A stretch of DNA of 64,000 bases from Aquatica leii. Its lineage: Eukaryota > Arthropoda > Insecta > Coleoptera > Lampyridae. A model generated the notes under the pieces. That model saw only the letters and a list, made by a program, of their open reading frames with translations, was not told the origin of the DNA and ran no database searches. A program made the position numbers and the translations under genes. Positions 23,921-35,539 of the stretch are shown piece by piece (the stretch's first letter is position 1; every line of letters begins with the position of its first letter). Location of the stretch: NCBI GenBank assembly GCA_035610365.1, contig CM069436.1:59597505-59661504 (forward strand), given 5' to 3'.

Positions 23921-26352
23921 AAATAGTTTTTTTTTGTTCTTTCAAAATTTTGCTTAAAGTTTTTAGTAGTTGTAACATTGTAAGATTTACTTGTTTAAAC
24001 AATTTAATACCTATTTGCAAAAAAGTTTTATTTTTTTGAATTTTCAATAATTTAAGTACATTTATTGCTTTTATTGTAGGTATATCTTAAAAAAATTATT
24101 TATTTGTTTGCTGATTGAGATTGTAGAGTATCTAATTTTAATTATTTGAACAAAAAACTAAATTGCTAAATAGTTTTTGTTAAAAACATTTTGTGACGTT
24201 GCTTAGTTTTAGAAATTTTGTCTTTAATTAGATTGTAGTTATCCGCAATAAGTTTTCTATTACAGTATGATTACTTAATTATTAACATTGAGAAAGGTTT
24301 TTTCTTCAATCATTTCTAATGACTCCAGTAAATTCCTATTGCTTTTCTTGCAACTTTTAGCAATTTTTCATAAGTTTCTATTTTTCTTGAGATTACAGTA
24401 TATCTAATCTAATTATAATCGTTTCAAAATAAAATTAATAGTTAGTTTTCGCTTAAAATATTTGCGTGGCATTCCTTAATTTGAAAACTTAGTCATTAAC
24501 TACATTGTTATTCACTGTAATTACAAACTGCAAGCAAAATTTCCTATTTAACATGATTTTAATTAATTTTTGAATCTTAAATTGTGAAATTGTTTTTGTT
24601 AAAAAGGGGTTTTCTTTCTTTCAGTAAATCATTAACTTAAAAGTTTATTGGTTAGTAATCGCGTGTTTATTACAAAAATGATTAATATTTTCATTTGGTT
24701 AGCCATTTATTAGCTAAGTAGTATACTACATTTTCAATAAAATTGTGAAAATAACCACATTTTTCTACATTGTCTAGTTGAGGTGTAAAATAAGTCTTCA
24801 ACTTATTCACTATTTTTAAACTTGTTCTATACTTATAAAAATATATTTCTTTATGTATGATATTCGAATAACTTTGATTTAGTAGATAAAATACAACTGT
24901 AAAAAATATGTTCTTGCAATGTCTGCTTTTAATTTTAAGTAATTGTAACGTTATAATATTTACAGACTGATGTACACAGTTTGTAGTACTAATGTAAAAG
25001 AAACGTAGACATATCTTATTAGGAATTTTATTTCACCAGCTTAGAGAAAGGTGTATTAATTTTTTAAAGCAGATGTTTTTAAATTAGCTGACATTGCAAA
25101 AACTTTGTTAAATTGTTTGTTTAGAAAAATTTTATATAAAACAAGTTTTAACGGGTCCATCAAAATTTTTGTTGACAAATAAAATACAAAATAATGTTGC
25201 TCAAAAAACTTTATTGTTTCAATAATGTCGTTTAGTTTCGACGTTAGCTACAATTGTTATTTTTATGACGTTTTTTTAGTCTTAAAAATTTAGTTATTAA
25301 TGACATTATATAATCGTCTTTGCTAAAAACGTTTCTTACTGTAACAACATTGTTTGGTTTTAAAAGTTTAGTTAATTAGATCTTCATTAACTGCATTACT
25401 AATACATTTATTTACGTTTAATTTCTTGTAGATATGTATGTTTTATAGCAATTTTGTATCTTTTGGTAAAGTGTACAAATAACGCTGCCGTTGTACAACG
25501 TAAGTTTCAAATAATAATAAAAAATTTAATTTTACATTGTTACTAATGTAATGACGTATGACGCATATATGTAATTACCGTAGTACTGCTACGAAAACGT
25601 TTGAATAAGCGCGTTCAATTATTATTATTTATTATAAAATATGGAATTATGTGCTAAATGAAGATCTCCCAAATTATTTAGATGACTTTAGTATAGACAC
25701 TGGTGCCATTTTAAGTTTTTATTGCTTTAATAGTAACAAGATCATTTTTAAAAGTACCAACTTTTTAGTAGACGAACAAGGAAATTGTGTTGACGATTTA
25801 AACTCAATTAAAATATAAAGCAATGTTTTAGAGCTTTCATTAAAACAAATTGCAGAGTTAGTGGTTAAATTTAATGTTACTATCACAATCTAAAATTTAA
25901 AAAAAAATCTTGTTCTATGGAAATTGCTTGGTTTTAAAATTACATGTTAATTACATCGGCATTAACAATATGTTACAAATAAATTCCTAAACGTTTTGGT
26001 AATTAAATAAATAAAACATATTTCGGAGTGATCACGTTATTTATGTCTCAACAATAAACGACGATTACTTACAAAAATAAGTTTTCTATTTCGTACACTG
26101 CAATACTTTACAAATGTGATGATATTCAATCTAATGCTTTATGGTAGGTATACAATATTTTTGTTTGGTTGCCTGGCGCGTAAACAATTAAATCTGACGG
26201 TTTCTACGCGGGAGCAGGCAACATGCAACCGTCCACGAGAGAAGCATGAGTTTTCAAGATTAACGCCGCAAACACTCAACGACTGACCCTAGTATTTATT
26301 TATTGTTATATCAAAAGCAAGTCGCACTGTACATTGCAGTCGTTTGAATTCA

Positions 26353-26380
26353 AATGGTACCTACGTCAGTTGGTACCATT
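26353..26380. repeat. Perfect 9-bp hairpin (right arm)
   Basis: It is the mirror of the hairpin at 20077-20104: AATGGTACC, a 10-nt loop with TACGTC, then GGTACCATT. Confidence 0.8.
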
Positions 26381-26441
26381 GGGATGCGGGGTATTAACAC
26401 ATTTTCTCCCTTATATTTTCGTTTTAGAATTGTTGCTTCGA

Positions 26442-26741
26442 TCACATTGTTAAGTAAATTTTTACTGCTAGCCGTGTGCCGCTAAAAAGACGCGATGTCC
26501 GATTAGATTGAAAATTTGCTTGGTTTGTAGCATTTCGAGTTCTTCGACCCAAATTACTGCGCCTACGTTTTGGCGGCAGGGGACTAGACGTAATCACACC
26601 GGACACACAAGTAGTTATAAAAAGAAGTAAAAATATAAAAACAATCAAGAAACTGCCACGCACAGAAGAATTAATGGCGAATGACACGTACAATAATATT
26701 ATTTTCTTTGACGATTTTTTCCAGAGGCATAGATTATCCAA
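26442..26741 (-). CDS. Duplicated 99-codon ORF with basic SNLGRRTRN motif, right copy
   Basis: It is the mirror of 19714-20013, with the same start, length and stop. Substitutions relative to the left copy fall only in the central residues 33-54 (for example LIVFIFLLLFITTC against LVVFIFSLLFKTNC), and a TCTAG precedes TCCCCTGCCGCC where the left copy has TTTAG. The basic block KRRRSNLGRRTRN is unchanged. The antisense open frames at 19593-19781 and 26674-26901 are shadows of this conserved block. Confidence 0.4.
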   Translation of the reverse strand: MDNLCLWKKSSKKIILLYVSFAINSSVRGSFLIVFIFLLLFITTCVSGVITSSPLPPKRRRSNLGRRTRNATNQANFQSNRTSRLFSGTRLAVKIYLTM

Positions 26742-27339
26742 ACGCGCCTTTGTTTTGTTTAGATTGAAGTTGACGATTTACGTCAAATATTTGACAGCTT
26801 GTTTGCATGTATGTGTATGTTGTTTTTTACTATTTTCCACGCCATTTTCTTTCTCTTCATTAAAACTGTGCCTTAAGGAACATAAAGTTATGATTCAATA
26901 AGATTTTGCACGAGTCAATACAATAATTAATAAAAATTATTTTCAAGGTGGGGATTTTCAAAAATTTCTAATTGTATTTAGTTTAGTTTGTGTCTTCTTC
27001 GTGTTAAAATGTGTGCGAGTGAGTTCTTTAATATTAAATTAAAATTTATAAATTTAAAAACAAGGCATATGGGGTAAGTGTATTTTTTTTAAGTAACTGT
27101 TTTATGTTTTTCTTTTCTTTAAACAGAATCTAAGTTTATTGCTTAATAAATAATTTCATTTTTAATTTTTATAACTATAAATTATATTCTGAAGTAGATA
27201 TTTCAAAAACGTAGATATTATTTAAAGTTTACCAAATGATTTTTACTGTTAGCTACTAATTTGTAAATTTAAAAAAATCAATTTTTCCTTTCTCTTGTGA
27301 ATTATTATGATTAAAGTAACTAATATAAAATTTAAAAAT

Positions 27340-27512
27340 TATTCCGCCTTTTTAAAAACATTTTTTTACCAATTGTAAAAGTTGTTACGCCATTTTAAAA
27401 CTATATTTTACTACCAACTGTTAAATTTGTTACGCCATTTCAAATATATTTTTACTACCAACTGAAAAATTTGTTACGCCATTTCAAAATTATTTTTACT
27501 ACCAACTGAAAA
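27340..27512. repeat. 44-bp tandem repeat (right arm)
   Basis: TTTTACTACCAACTG recurs three times with TTGTTACGCCATTT, mirroring 18952-19130. Confidence 0.85.
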
Positions 27513-27514
27513 AT

Positions 27515-29230
27515 TTTAAAAACTATTTTGTCACCAGTTTTTAAATTTATTTAGCCATCATAAAAGTATCTTTGTCGCTAATTTTTAATTTTTTTGTTTT
27601 ACTTATTCAAAATTGTTTTTCGACTTTATTTTGACTTAACTTTATATAGATTAGAATTATTGTTTATCTTTAATTCCTAATACTTGAGTTTTTGGAAAAT
27701 TAACGTACAACTTAATTCTGTTATTTTTTTTTAGTTTACAGTTTAAAGAATTCTTAATCTAAAACTACGGTAGAATTATTACACATTAAAACCTATTTTT
27801 ATTATTTTAACTTAATTGTTGTTTATGTTAGTTTAAAAACACTTGAACTTAAATTTGTAATATTCATTCGCATATTAATTTTGTTGTTTTGCAGTTTTTT
27901 TTTCATTTCTTCTTAATCTAAAACTATTATTGTTAAATTATTTGCACATTAAAATAATAATTTTAAATAAGTACAACATTGTTTTTTGTTTTACTTATTT
28001 GAATTCATTTATGAGTATTATTTTAACTTAATTAAAAAAAATTCGTTTTAATTCATGAATCGTTAACGACTTAAATGTATGTATTTAAAATATTGATAGA
28101 TTTATATCATAATTATTATTTAACTTAGTTTGAACGCGCAAATTATAATTCGTTCTTTTCTAGTTTTTCCATTACTTCTTACTATAAAACTATTTATTAC
28201 TATTTATTGTACATTAAAATCCAAACTTAAAATAATACTAGGTACATTGTTTTTCTGTTTTACTTATTTGAATTCATTTATTAATATTATTTTATCATAA
28301 TTAAAATTTCTTTTAACACATGAATGTTGACGATATGAAATTATGCTTTATTTAAACTTTTGATAGATATATATTACAATTATCATTTAACATAATTTTT
28401 GAAAACATTAAAACTTGAATTTAAAAAAATAAACGCGCAAATTAATTTAGTTGTTTTACAGATTTACAATTTCATTACTTCTTAGTCAAACGTACTATTA
28501 TCAAATTATTTACACATTAAAATCTAAATTTTAAAAATTGTTTTCTGTACTCTTTTATTTTTAGTGCTTGAGTAATCTAGAAGTTTCACATTTCTCTAAA
28601 AAATTTCGTTTTAATTCATGAATCGTTGACGACTTAAATTGTGCTGTATTTAAAATATTGATAGATTTGTATCATAGTTATTTAACTTTAGTTTGAACGT
28701 GCAAATTATTTTCGTTGTTTTGCAGTTTTTTCATTACTTCTTAATATAAAGCTATTTATTATTATTGTTTATTTCACATTGAAATCTAAATTTAAAATAA
28801 ATACTATAGGTACATTGTTTTTCTGTTTTACTTATTGAATTCATTTATTAATATTATTTTTCCATAATTAAAATTTCTTTTTAAAACATGTATTACGCTG
28901 TTTTAAAACTAATTTTAGTACCAACTGTTAAAAATTATTGTTGTTTTAAATTTTTTGTCACCATTTTTAAAATGATTCAGTTATCTTAAAAAGTATTTTT
29001 ACCGCAAATTTTTAATTTCTTTTTGTTTTACTCGTTTAAAATTGTTTAAAATTTTATTTTAAATTTTTGTTTATATTAGAATTATTATTTATCTCTAATT
29101 TCTAAAACTTGAGTTTTGAAAAAATTATCGCGCAACTTAATTTTATTATTTTTTCAGTTTACAATTTTAATAATTCCTTACCTAAAACTAGTATAGAACT
29201 ATTACACATTAAAACTTAATTTTTTAATTT
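27515..29230. repeat. Degenerate tandem array, about 285-bp unit (right arm)
   Basis: It is the mirror of 17215-18950. GGTACATTGTTTTTCTGTTT recurs near 28240 and 28809, with weaker copies between and to the left. Confidence 0.72.
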
Positions 29231-29273
29231 GCAATTTTTTGTATACAATATTAAATTGAGTGTTTAAATCCAA

Positions 29274-29349
29274 TACCCTCGTGGAGCATTAGCCAAAGTC
29301 GTTGGTTTGTAATCGAAGAAACCCGAGTTCGAATCCAGGTACACCCACA
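29274..29349 (+). tRNA. tRNA-like sequence in the right arm (tRNA-Thr-like, degenerate)
   Basis: The plus strand has A-box-like TTAGCCAAAGTCGTTGG at 29289-29305 and a strong B-box AGTTCGAATCC at 29326-29336, with loop TTTGTAA between them. The GTGG/CCAC ends (29281 and 29345) can pair, giving a molecule of about 68 nt. Stems are incomplete and the A-to-B distance is short. Both arms keep it without visible change, including the A and B boxes. It could be a pol III promoter or a primer-like relic. Confidence 0.4.
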
Positions 29350-29518
29350 GCATTTTTTAATAAAAATATTTTCTTTCTCGCTCGTCATGAGATTTTATGA
29401 CGCATAAAAAATTACCAGTTACGCGATGACGCACGACGCAATCAAAATTACCAATTATGCGATGATGTAACAATGTGAGAGAGAAAATATCTGAGAGAGA
29501 AAAAAAATTCGCTGTAAG

Positions 29519-29578
29519 AGAGAGAAGAAAAATTTCATTGTGAGAGAGAGAAGAAAAATTTCATTGTGAGAGAGAGAA
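29519..29578. repeat. 26-bp tandem repeat, two copies (right arm)
   Basis: CATTG at 29536 and 29562 gives a period of 26. One copy fewer than in the left arm. Confidence 0.92.
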
Positions 29579-29705
29579 AAATACTTTCACAAAAAAACCA
29601 GAAAAATACTTTCACAAAAAAAAAAACCTTCACCTACGTTTCCGCCGAGGTCAGTAATGACGTCAGTGAAAGTGAAAGTTCAAGGTTGCGTCGTCCATAT
29701 TCTAC

Positions 29706-30559
29706 TATACGCATTAAAATTTTTTATAACTCAATAATTTTAAACTAATATTTAATGAACAAAAAAATATAATATTGATCTATAAGTTTAGAAAAATGAT
29801 AGTGTTTCAGTGAGTGTAAATGTTTGAATTCACAAGTAAGCGTAGCTCACGAGTGAACCAGTTTTACACGAATATGTAAATTCACTTTTCTATATTGATC
29901 ATGCTGTTTTTTGTATAATTGGCGGGAATAACGCAATTATGAGACTGTCGAAAAATAATAATATGTTATCAAGGTATGTCTAGCACTTGTTAACATAATA
30001 TGCCAAGAAGTACTTAACTAACAAATAAAAATATAGATATTTCTGCATATAAAAAAATATTAATGTCAAATTGATGATTATGTAGTAAAAGTTTAATAGA
30101 TAATGTGATAGAGTATCTAGCAAAAACTTGTAATGCCAGTTTTGTGGTGTTGAAGATAGTGTTAGCAATTGCGTTGCATAAAACATGTCGAGCAGAAGAC
30201 TTACTTTCTTAGCCAACAGTGATGCTGACATCGAAGTTTTGAAAAAACACGTGGGCTGGAGTAGATGTGCTGTTGTGGAATTCTATGTCGAAGAAACCAT
30301 CACAAATAAAATAAAAATGTGAACAAAGCTATTTTAATAGTTTGACTGAATAACAGGAGCAAACGAAATAATAAATTCTAATGTTGTTCGTTGCAGTCGG
30401 TTTCCTCATCTTCTAGTGTAAATGTTAATAATTTAACAAATTGTTTATTTACAATTTACGCTAATAAACAAAATAAATAAATAAAAAGTGTTGCTAACTG
30501 AAATAATGAAGAAAACTACAATTGACGTTAAATTTATTTATATTGAGAGAAGCAGAAGA
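29706..30559. other. No supported gene
   Basis: AT-rich flank of the palindrome. The open frame at 29980-30231 (minus) is hydrophobic and shows no family. Confidence 0.45.
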
Positions 30560-31153
30560 AATGGAATATTTTTTTGAAATTAAAGTTAGTGTTAATCTAG
30601 CTCGAGTATCTTTGCTACCAGCAAAATCGAGAGCTCGGTATGAACGAACATACAGTAGTTTTAAAAAATAGTGCGTTAGCAGAATAGTTAAAGAAATGAT
30701 ATTGAGAATTGTTGATGCATGCCGTACAGATGAACTTTATAACTTTAACTTTGAAGATAAAATAAATCTGGCTCTAAAATTGTTAAGATTCAAAAATCGA
30801 AAAACGTAATTCCCCAAAGATTTGTAGTTACTAGTAATTTTAATAATAAAACTATCAACTAGTTTAAGATCGTGGAAAACTAGAATTAGTTATCCGCAAT
30901 AATTTTAAAGAAAGATTTTTTGTGCATTATATCAAAAAAAAAACGTATGACAAGAAGTGGAAACACATTTGCTATAACAATAATTTTTGAATCTGAAAGA
31001 TTTTTTATTATCAGTATTTTGGCAAGTGACAGCGGAACTAATATCCTTGCTTTTAAAAGACATAGTGGATGGAAACCCTTTACAGATGCAGAAAGGTACT
31101 TAAGAGATTGGTTAAATAAAAAAATACAAACGACCAACAAAGAGCTTTATTAA
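30560..31153 (+). pseudogene. Tyrosine-recombinase relic (Crypton-like), internally deleted
   Basis: The plus strand reads LLPAKSRARYERTYSSFKK near 30612-30668, an N-terminal motif of a large insect family of Crypton-like tyrosine recombinases. It is followed near 30706 by IVDACRTDELYNFNFEDK, matching that family's GACRRDEL-type catalytic Arg region. The frame at 30920-31153 ends with SDSGTNILAFKRHSGWK, then PFTDAERYL, equivalent to the usual SGADLxxLKRHGGWKS...AEGYI C-terminus. The segment between, including the HxxR box, is lost or scrambled, and stops interrupt the frame. Family identity is from recalled sequence resemblance. The enzyme would have catalysed site-specific strand exchange. 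Confidence 0.75.
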
Positions 31154-33065
31154 AAACAAATACTAATTCGAATTATTGTATTCTCAGTTAAATAGAGCTT
31201 TAGTTTATAACACAAAAATGTAATAGCCTCTAAGAAGTGTGAATTGTAACCTCAACACAAGAAAATATTGTGTCAAAAAAAAAGTTTAAATGATTGCTTT
31301 TTTTAGTAGTTTCATAGCTATCTAGTTATTAAAATTACAAGTTGTTACCAAGTTAACGTTGATCATTTAACAAAAATGTACGTTTATTAGCAAAACTTTA
31401 AAATGTTTTTAATTTTTTGACGCAGTATTATAACTTTAAGTAAAATAATAATTTGTATTTTAATTACACTTATAGGAATAGAATAGAAATATGTATTTTA
31501 ATGACTTTTACAACTAAACAAAATGTTTAATATCTGCTTGTATCATAAAAACTTATTTAAATGTTCAGCTGTCAAAACAAAAGTGTTTTATCAGCAACAA
31601 TAGAACAGAAAGTAGTAATATATATAATATATATATTTTTTATGTAGTGCGCACAATATGGCCACAAAATGTCGCCTACAAAAAAACTACAACCAAGTTG
31701 TAGTCAACTGCTTCTTCTACCTGCAGCTCAATGCTGCAGCCAAAATATAGCTACGTATAAAAAATATTAGTAGAAAAATACTTAATATTCTAAATGTTAC
31801 AAGCAATAGAGTTACGAAGAAAATACTAAAAGTTTAATGCTTATAAATTAGAAATTAAATTTGAACTGTTTCCGCAGATGATTTTGTTATAGATTCATTA
31901 GCACTTTTTCACGCGATTGCAAATATTTTTGGCAATAGGTGCAGTGAGTACGATAGATCTCCCTGTGAGTTTTTTATTAGCAAATGAAATCTTATTTAAA
32001 AAACAATCAATTGAAACTTATTTATGTTGTCCCAAAGTCCGAATATTACTGCAAGTCACCCTTTTGGATAACTCTTGTGTAGTCAATTTCTAACAAACCG
32101 AGCCTTTGTCTCAATTTGCAGTGAATATTTTTAGAGTCTGGAATAATCGGTTTATTCTAGACTCTGAAGATCCAAATTGTTTATTCGACTATTTCAAAAA
32201 TTAGTTAGTAACTTAATTGATTTTTTATCGTTGCGTAATCCGTCATTTTCATTAACAGAACACAGTTCTAAGCTGTTGTGTTGCTTAACAAATAAAATAT
32301 TTCATATTTGAATAATTTAAAAAGCAATGTTTTTGACTTAGTTTAATTGATATCAACGTTTTGTTATATCTGCGTTACTGCCGCGGATTATTTCTTTCAT
32401 CCAGAAAAATTGTTATCGTATTTAGATTTGTATACAACAAAAATCTGGTTTCAAACCAACGCCAACCTAAATATAGAAAATCAATTAATATATATTTTTG
32501 CATTGTTTTTGAGTATCTACTGCGTTTATTACTTGCGCTATTAAATATTAGTATTTTGATAGAAACAAACATGGCACTCATTCAATACTAATATTAAACA
32601 ATTAAATTAAAATAAAAGATAAATAATTTATCTATTAAATACATTTTATATAAGAACTACCCAAACCTTAATCAATGTAAAAATTTTTGTTTAACATAAA
32701 AATTGTACTTATTTAAAATATTTTTGTTTATGTGCGACATATTCATACATTTTAAAAATTTTTTTTACACGAAAAATTGTTTTTAATTATTTCATCAATA
32801 ATAAAACATGAGAAAACAGGATTATGAAATGTTTTACGCACTATTTAATCTTACGTAGATTAATAACATTATTGTAAAACAAAATTTATATAACTGTTAA
32901 CGTAACATGAAATTGAAATTACTTTTTGGTAAAATGCCATTAGAACCAAAACTTCTGATTTTTAATAAGTAATTTATTTTGATTTTATTGATTTAATTTT
33001 ATTGCAATTTCAAATTGTTACATTTACATTTTTACTTTTTTGTTCATTGTCGTTAATTTTGTAGA
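31154..33065. other. No supported gene; one dispersed repeat at 31640-31745
   Basis: AT-rich, with overlapping open frames at 32347-32591 on both strands that look like chance. A TA-dinucleotide run lies near 31620-31640. Confidence 0.45.
31647..31745 (+). repeat. Copy 1 of a dispersed sequence beginning GTGCGCACAATA
   Basis: GTGCGCACAATA, GCCAC and then a TTCTTCTAC block in the same order recur at 36481-36590. The spacing is similar, and so is the intermediate divergence. It may be a shared transposon end. Confidence 0.5.
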
Positions 33066-33590
33066 ACCTCTCAGAATCTAATATTTTACTTAATTGATCT
33101 GTCAACAGATTCAGTATGAGATTAGCAGAAGAAACACTGATGGCGGGTTGCACAAAGTAAATAAAAACTGTAGCAAATGATTATTTTTCAGTTTTCAGTT
33201 GCCACATCACCAATCAAATCATATGTGACAAGTTGTTATATTTCTGATAAGTTATGCAAATAATCAGTTGTTAGATACGTTTAATTTTGTTTTTTAGTTG
33301 CACAAATCAAGCCAACTTTTCCATTAGTTATCAAAGCCTTGTATATTGTTATATTTTTTACAAGAATATTATAAAAATAAGAATTTTGAACACTTAAAGG
33401 TACCTAAATTCAAACAAAACTGTTTGTTACTAATCAGCTGACAACCGTTTTGATTTGCTTTTTGAAACTTAAATAGAATCTGACAACTTGTCATATTTTA
33501 ATCACTGATCATATAGTCACTTGCTATTTTAACATTTGTACAACCGCCCTTGAGTTGCTTTTATTTTTACTTTAATGAGATTAAAAAAAC
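33066..33590. repeat. Imperfect inverted repeat, MITE-like
   Basis: GGCGGGTTGCACAAA at about 33143 faces TTTGTACAACCGCCC at about 33535. Inside, ATGTGACAAGTTGT faces GACAACTTGTCATA. The pairs nest in the expected order. There is no ORF and no target duplication that I can show. Confidence 0.5.
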
Positions 33591-34091
33591 TTTGTAGTGG
33601 ATACAACTAACAATTAATCAAAACTGCAATTCATTGTATTTCACTTTTTGTTTGTTTACGTTTTGGTAATTTAAGTCAGTGTGTTGATGAGAATTAGAAG
33701 ATTCTCTTGTTTTGTTATACGATCAATTTGTTGTTTGGGTAATAAATGTTTCACTACCTACTACACAATTTTAATTCAGATATACTATTATTAGCTATGG
33801 TAATGATGCTAATAAATATAAACTGATATTGTAAATACTAAGTTTTTCTGCAGCCGTTGTGAAAATCAAACTTTCACTATGATTTATTAAAGCAAAAATA
33901 CAAATGGTACAGAAAATAAAATTGTTTGATTGATTTTTTTTACTTTCGAGACGATTTTTAATATCTATGTATGCGACTTTATAAACAAAACTTACTTGAT
34001 TTTCATTTTTACGTTTGCAAAAATTTGTTGTTTTCTGTTTTAAAGTTTAATACACGACTACAGAAAAAATATTTGACGTAACACGATCCGA

Positions 34092-34160
34092 AAGTGGTTT
34101 TATGGGACCCGCCTGCGGCTTGTTCTGGAATGTGCTTCCTGGTCCCGTAAAAAATCACTT
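34092..34160. repeat. GC-richer hairpin in AT-rich DNA
   Basis: AAGTGGTTTTATGGGACC at 34092 pairs imperfectly with GGTCCCGTAAAAAATCACTT at 34141. The loop of about 31 nt is GC-rich (CGCCTGCGG). It could be a small structured RNA, the end of an element or a foldback. Confidence 0.6.
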
Positions 34161-35539
34161 GCGGTACTTGGTACGTAAATAACTATTATAACAAACTTAT
34201 ATTAAAAAATTAACAATTTGTATTTGTTTTTTATCGTCTTTTTTAGTTTACTTTATATTTATTAAATCAACCTATTATTAGTTTCAAATATGTTTGATGC
34301 ATCAATCATTGTTATTATACTTATTTGCAAGCAGATAAACGTAGTTTGTTAAAAAATGTAAATAAAATGTTGTTATTGTATCATATAATTACACTTACAT
34401 ATAATTTTTAATCAAACTATTAAACAGTGAACAAAAAGACAGGAGCTGTGTACACATAATAGAATTTGTGTTCATAAGATGGCAGACAAGCGATCAATTA
34501 AAAATCTGCAGAAACAAAAAACGATTATTTAGCAAATAACCAATATAAAAGAAAAGCAGGTACAAGTTACGTTTAACAAAAAAAGTGGAAAAAGTTAAAA
34601 AAAGGTTTTGTGCATAGTATATATTTTAATTTTAACAAAATTATTTGTACTGCAGAAATTTTACTTTTTTGTGTACTGTCTAAAAAAAGAACTGTTTTGA
34701 ACAAAAAAATTAATATATAAGAATTGCTATTAAACTATTAAAACTTTTCTTAATTTTTAACACCCGTAAACGGAATGTATTGGTTTTTTTAGTAACTTTC
34801 AATTTTCTTGTAAACATTGTAAAGTAAGTGTTTTAATTAACTTCAATTTTCTAAAACATCTTTGGTTTGTAATAATTTGCTTTATAACACGCATTTAAAG
34901 GAACACAGAAAGCTTTTTAATCTAAACAAACCTTTTAAGAAATAAATTTTCTTTAATTAAATAACTCTTTCAAAACATTCAATTTTAGAACGAAAAGGAT
35001 TATTACAAATATAAATAAATTATTAACTTCTAATTTAAAAAAAAAATAAACACAAGGTTTTAATTAAATTATAATTTTTTCAATTAACTTGAAATACTTA
35101 AAAAAATAAACTCTATTTTTTTTTTATAAATTTTTTTAATTATAGAAAATATATGTATTGTTCTTAACTGCCATAAATTTTAGTTTTTCGCTTTTGTAAA
35201 CCATCTTTGACAGTTTTTAAGCATATGTCAACATAAACTATTTTTGAGAGATTTTACGACTTGGTGGTCTCGTAGTTTCGGTTCGAGCAATAAAATTTAT
35301 TGAACTCGTTCTTATCTAAATTAAACGTTTTTTCCTACGTAGACTTTTTTGAAAACTTTCGTTTTACTCCTAGCTTAAAGATGTCCACTCGTGAAAAAAA
35401 CTATTCTCTATTTTGCATATACAATGACTACTTTGTGCATCTGTTTTTTTGAGAAAACAATTTTACATCGTGGAACTTTGTCCAACGGAAAGTAGCGATT
35501 TATGTGTGTAATATATAAGGTTGGCACTAAGTCCTAGCT
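34161..35539. other. No supported gene
   Basis: AT-rich with long homopolymers. Nothing recognised until the piggyBac relic. Confidence 0.45.

Larger units (their letters stand above)
16722..29705. mobile_element. Giant 13-kb palindrome, probably a large-TIR DNA element without a visible transposase
   Basis: Positions 16722-23029 and 23437-29705 are inverted copies around a 407-bp spacer (23030-23436). Mirror positions sum to about 46427 at the outer end, 46453 inside the outer microsatellite and 46466 at the inner end, so only small indels separate the arms. Sampled stretches of hundreds of bases are identical or nearly so. The outer tip reads TAGAATATGGACGACGC on the left and its complement on the right. 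The hexamer ATACGC directly precedes the left tip and lies two bases outside the right tip, as a 6-bp target duplication would. Long TIRs plus a possible 6-bp TSD suggest a Maverick/Polinton-type relative, but no Polinton gene is visible. Confidence 0.8.
23437..29705 (-). repeat. Right arm of giant inverted repeat (about 6.3 kb)
   Basis: It is the mirror image of 16722-23029. Differences I can point to include one fewer 26-bp microrepeat, a 2-bp deletion in the GCGTAGGGAAACC block (right copy GCGTAGAAACC), an extra T that breaks the mirror of the 75-codon frame at 21543-21770, and scattered substitutions. Real divergence between arms argues against a simple assembly duplication. Confidence 0.93.

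Noticed and set aside
16722..29705. The palindrome as a pure assembly artefact
   Set aside because: The arms differ by substitutions, a 26-bp repeat copy and small indels, and both tips end against different flanks. Not fully excluded without reads.
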